DNA of 64,000 nt. Origin: Longimicrobium sp. (GTDB taxonomy: Bacteria; Gemmatimonadota; Gemmatimonadetes; Longimicrobiales; Longimicrobiaceae). Location of the stretch: positions 1-64,000 of the forward strand of contig DASVTZ010000217.1 in the NCBI GenBank assembly GCA_036387335.1, given 5' to 3'. Positions 62,359 through 64,000 of this stretch are shown here, piece after piece (within the stretch, counting starts at the first letter, position 1; every line of letters begins with the position of its first letter). The notes beneath the pieces were generated by a model. It saw only the letters and a program-made list of their open reading frames with translations, had not been told where the DNA came from and made no database searches. The translations under genes were made by a program, and so were the position numbers.

Positions 62359-63645
62359 GTGCCTGCACGAAACGGTTCTGGCCATCGAGCCATCCGCCTC
62401 ACGATGCTTGTGGCTGCTTGCCTGGCAGGCGTCGCCGGGTGCGCGGGCGGCGATGACGGCTGCGATCGGTCGGTGGCGACTCCGCCCGGGTTTTGCGCAC
62501 AGCTGTTCGCGGAGGACGTGGGGCCGGCGCGCCACCTGGCCGCGGCTCCGTGGGGCGACGTGTACGTGGCGCGCTGGCGGGAGGGGTCGCGCGCGGGTGG
62601 CGTGCTCGCATTGCGCGACACCAACGCGGACGGGCGCGCGGATCTGCGCGAGGCGTTCGGGCCCGAGGCGGGATCGGGGATCGCGATCGGGGGAGAGCAC
62701 CTCTTTCTGGGCGCGTGGGGTCGGGTGTATCGGTGGAGGTTGCGCCGGGGCGAGTTCCCGCCGCGCGGGGAGCCCGAGGTCTTCGTCGATGGCATCCCGG
62801 AGCTGGAGCACGGCGCGCGCAGCCTGGCGCTGGGGACGGACGGCGCGCTGTACGTGAACATCGGTGCGCCGTCGAACGCGTGCGAGCGCGACTTCCGCGG
62901 GCGCGACCTGCGCGGCGACCGGCCGTGCCGCGAGCTGGAGACGAGCGGCGGTATCTGGCGCTTTCCAGGCGCGCTCCTTCCCATCGCCAAGCCCGTCAGC
63001 CCTTCGCGCGCGAACCGCTTTGCGACGGGGCTCCGCCACTCGGTCGCGCTGGGGGTGGACGAGCGCGATGGGAGCATCTACGCCGCGCCGCACGGCATCG
63101 ACCACCTGGACCGGTGGTGGCCGGAGGCGGGGTTCACGGCGGAGGACGCGGCGGCGAAGCCGGGCGAGACGCTCTTTCGCATCCGCGAGGGCGGGGACTA
63201 CGGCTTCCCGTACTGCATGTACGATCCGGCGCTCGGACGCATGGTGCGCGCGCCCGCGTACGGCGGGACCGCGCGCGCGCCGATGCCCTGCGCATCAGGC
63301 GAGCGGCCCATCGCAGCCTTCGCGGCCCACGCGGCGCCGATGGCCATCGCGTTCTACCACGGCGCCCGCTTTCCCGCGCGGTATCGAGGCGGAATGTTCG
63401 TCGCGCTGCACGGCTCCATCTTCCGGCACCCGCTGGAGGCGACCGGCTACTCGGTCGAGTTCCTGCCCCGGAGCGCGGACGGGTTCGGCCGGCCCGAGAC
63501 CTTTTTCCGCGGAACCGGCGGCGGGCGGCCGTGGAGCGGGCGCAGGCCGCGGCCAAGCGGGCTGGCCGTGGGTCCCGATGGCGCTCTCTACGTGAGCGAC
63601 GACTCCCGCGGCGTCGTCTGGCGAATCCGCTGGCGTGGCGAGTGA
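62359..63645 (+). CDS. PQQ/sorbosone-dehydrogenase-like beta-propeller lipoprotein
   Basis: A 428-residue exported protein. The lipoprotein signal (LVAACLAGVAGC) follows a GTG start at 62359, chosen because AAGGAGG lies 4 nt upstream; an ATG at 62332 lacks this. The remainder is a six-bladed propeller of the soluble glucose/L-sorbosone dehydrogenase type with GDVYVARW, GTDGALYVNIG, TGLRHSVALGVD, FRIREGGDYGFPYCMYDP and GPDGALYVSDDSRG. Such proteins bind PQQ and Ca2+ and oxidise sugars or aldoses; some lack PQQ. Substrate is unknown. Confidence 0.85.
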   Translation: MPARNGSGHRAIRLTMLVAACLAGVAGCAGGDDGCDRSVATPPGFCAQLFAEDVGPARHLAAAPWGDVYVARWREGSRAGGVLALRDTNADGRADLREAFGPEAGSGIAIGGEHLFLGAWGRVYRWRLRRGEFPPRGEPEVFVDGIPELEHGARSLALGTDGALYVNIGAPSNACERDFRGRDLRGDRPCRELETSGGIWRFPGALLPIAKPVSPSRANRFATGLRHSVALGVDERDGSIYAAPHGIDHLDRWWPEAGFTAEDAAAKPGETLFRIREGGDYGFPYCMYDPALGRMVRAPAYGGTARAPMPCASGERPIAAFAAHAAPMAIAFYHGARFPARYRGGMFVALHGSIFRHPLEATGYSVEFLPRSADGFGRPETFFRGTGGGRPWSGRRPRPSGLAVGPDGALYVSDDSRGVVWRIRWRGE

Positions 63646-63667
63646 ATCGGGAGCGGAACTTGCCCAT

Positions 63668-63699
63668 CCTCCCCGTGGTCCAGGCAAACCACGGGGAGG
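63668..63699 (+). promoter_or_regulatory. hairpin covering the ribosome-binding site of the next gene
   Basis: CCTCCCCGTGGT (63668-63679) pairs perfectly with ACCACGGGGAGG (63688-63699) around an 8-nt loop. The right arm contains the GGGGAGG Shine-Dalgarno sequence of the M48 gene that starts at 63704, so the fold would hide it. It could also end the upstream transcript; no T tract follows. Confidence 0.6.
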
Positions 63700-63703
63700 G
63701 ACG

Positions 63704-64000
63704 ATGATGGCTTCGCTCAGGGGGCGGTGCGGGTGCGCCGCGGTGCTGGTGCTGGCGGCCGGGTGCGCGACGAACCCGGTGACCGGACGGAGGCAGCTCT
63801 CGCTGGTCTCCGAAGCGCAGGAGGTTCAGCTCGGGCAGCAGTCCGCCGTGCAGGTGTCGCAGGAGATCGGGCTGGTGCCGGACTCGGCCCTTCAGCGCTA
63901 CGTGCAGAGCGTCGGCGGCACGCTGGCGGCGGCATCGGAGCGCCCGGCGCTGCCGTGGACGTTCCGCGTGGTCGACGATCCGACGCCCAACGCCTTCGCG
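63704..64000 (+). CDS. M48-family metalloprotease lipoprotein, cut by the window end
   Basis: The first 99 codons of a lipoprotein protease. The lipobox is LAAGC after MMASLRGRCGCAAVLVLAAG. NPVTGRRQLSLVSEAQEVQLGQQSAVQVSQEIGLVPD is a characteristic N-terminus of the periplasmic M48 family (BepA/LoiP type), followed by VGGTLAAASERPALPWTFRVVDDPTPNAFA. The HExxH zinc site would lie just beyond the window. A hairpin covers its ribosome-binding site. Confidence 0.88.
   Translation, partial: MMASLRGRCGCAAVLVLAAGCATNPVTGRRQLSLVSEAQEVQLGQQSAVQVSQEIGLVPDSALQRYVQSVGGTLAAASERPALPWTFRVVDDPTPNAFA

Overview
The window is about 64 kb of very GC-rich bacterial chromosome with tightly packed protein genes on both strands and no rRNA, tRNA, CRISPR array, prophage or IS transposase that I can recognise. 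The organism is a diderm: there are many lipobox lipoproteins, an outer-membrane beta-barrel candidate and Sec-secreted proteins. The gene mix (secreted I9/S8 subtilases, a sufCBD-Rieske-sufS-sufU operon, M48 peptidases, GYR-rich low-complexity proteins, abundant short-repeat hairpins) suggests Gemmatimonadota, perhaps a Longimicrobium-like lineage. That placement is inference from memory of the families, not a computed result.

Layout. 0-7.6 kb: a FadI-type thiolase, a large secreted subtilase, and a three-gene operon of secreted proteins in which two paralogous lipoproteins flank an Ig-like protein, driven by a well-formed sigma70 promoter. 7.8-14 kb: the iron-sulphur assembly operon sufC-sufB-sufD-Rieske-sufS-sufU, with a Fur-box-like operator inside its promoter and a long hairpin in each of its four large gaps. 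14-24 kb: a patatin lipase, a PIN toxin pair, a class I HMG-CoA reductase, an acetoacetate-decarboxylase-like protein, a methyltransferase, a thioesterase-fold protein, a subtilase whose I9 propeptide is a separate overlapping gene, and a 5'-nucleotidase. 24-34 kb: membrane proteins, an ABC exporter, a PAP2 phosphatase, an L,D-transpeptidase, an M48-TPR protease and a lower-GC B12-type radical SAM enzyme. 34-50 kb: glycerate kinase and a glyoxylate/hydroxypyruvate reductase, recQ, a metzincin-like secreted protease, a DUF2335 pair, PhzF/RidA, an atypical SDR, mutY, Fic and OsmC. 50-64 kb: a beta-barrel, rlmI, two sensor kinases, a toxin-antitoxin cluster (UPF0175 with a frameshifted PIN gene, then MntA/HepT), a homologue of the eukaryotic lipase maturation factor, DUF1990, a PQQ/sorbosone-dehydrogenase-like propeller and the start of a second M48 lipoprotein.

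The strongest unexplained signal is non-coding. At least sixteen intergenic loci carry elements built from 7- or 8-bp tandem units, often mirrored as inverted arms around a 4-50 nt spacer. Three sequence families (A: CACGCGGAG-like and CACACAGAG-like; B: AGTGCGTT-like; C: GGGGAAT-like) share one architecture. One element is nested inside another, they fill every large gap of the suf operon, and two of them supply the last codons and stop of protein genes. A fourth family (D: GTAGGGGC plus an 8-bp stem) shows compensatory base changes between copies. I found no RAYT-type transposase in the window that would explain them.

The most interesting protein systems are the split I9/S8 subtilase pair at 20.6-22.1 kb, the paralogous lipoprotein/Ig operon at 4.6-7.6 kb, the DUF2335 pair at 42.7-43.4 kb, and the toxin-antitoxin cluster at 57.6-59.1 kb with its one-base frameshift.
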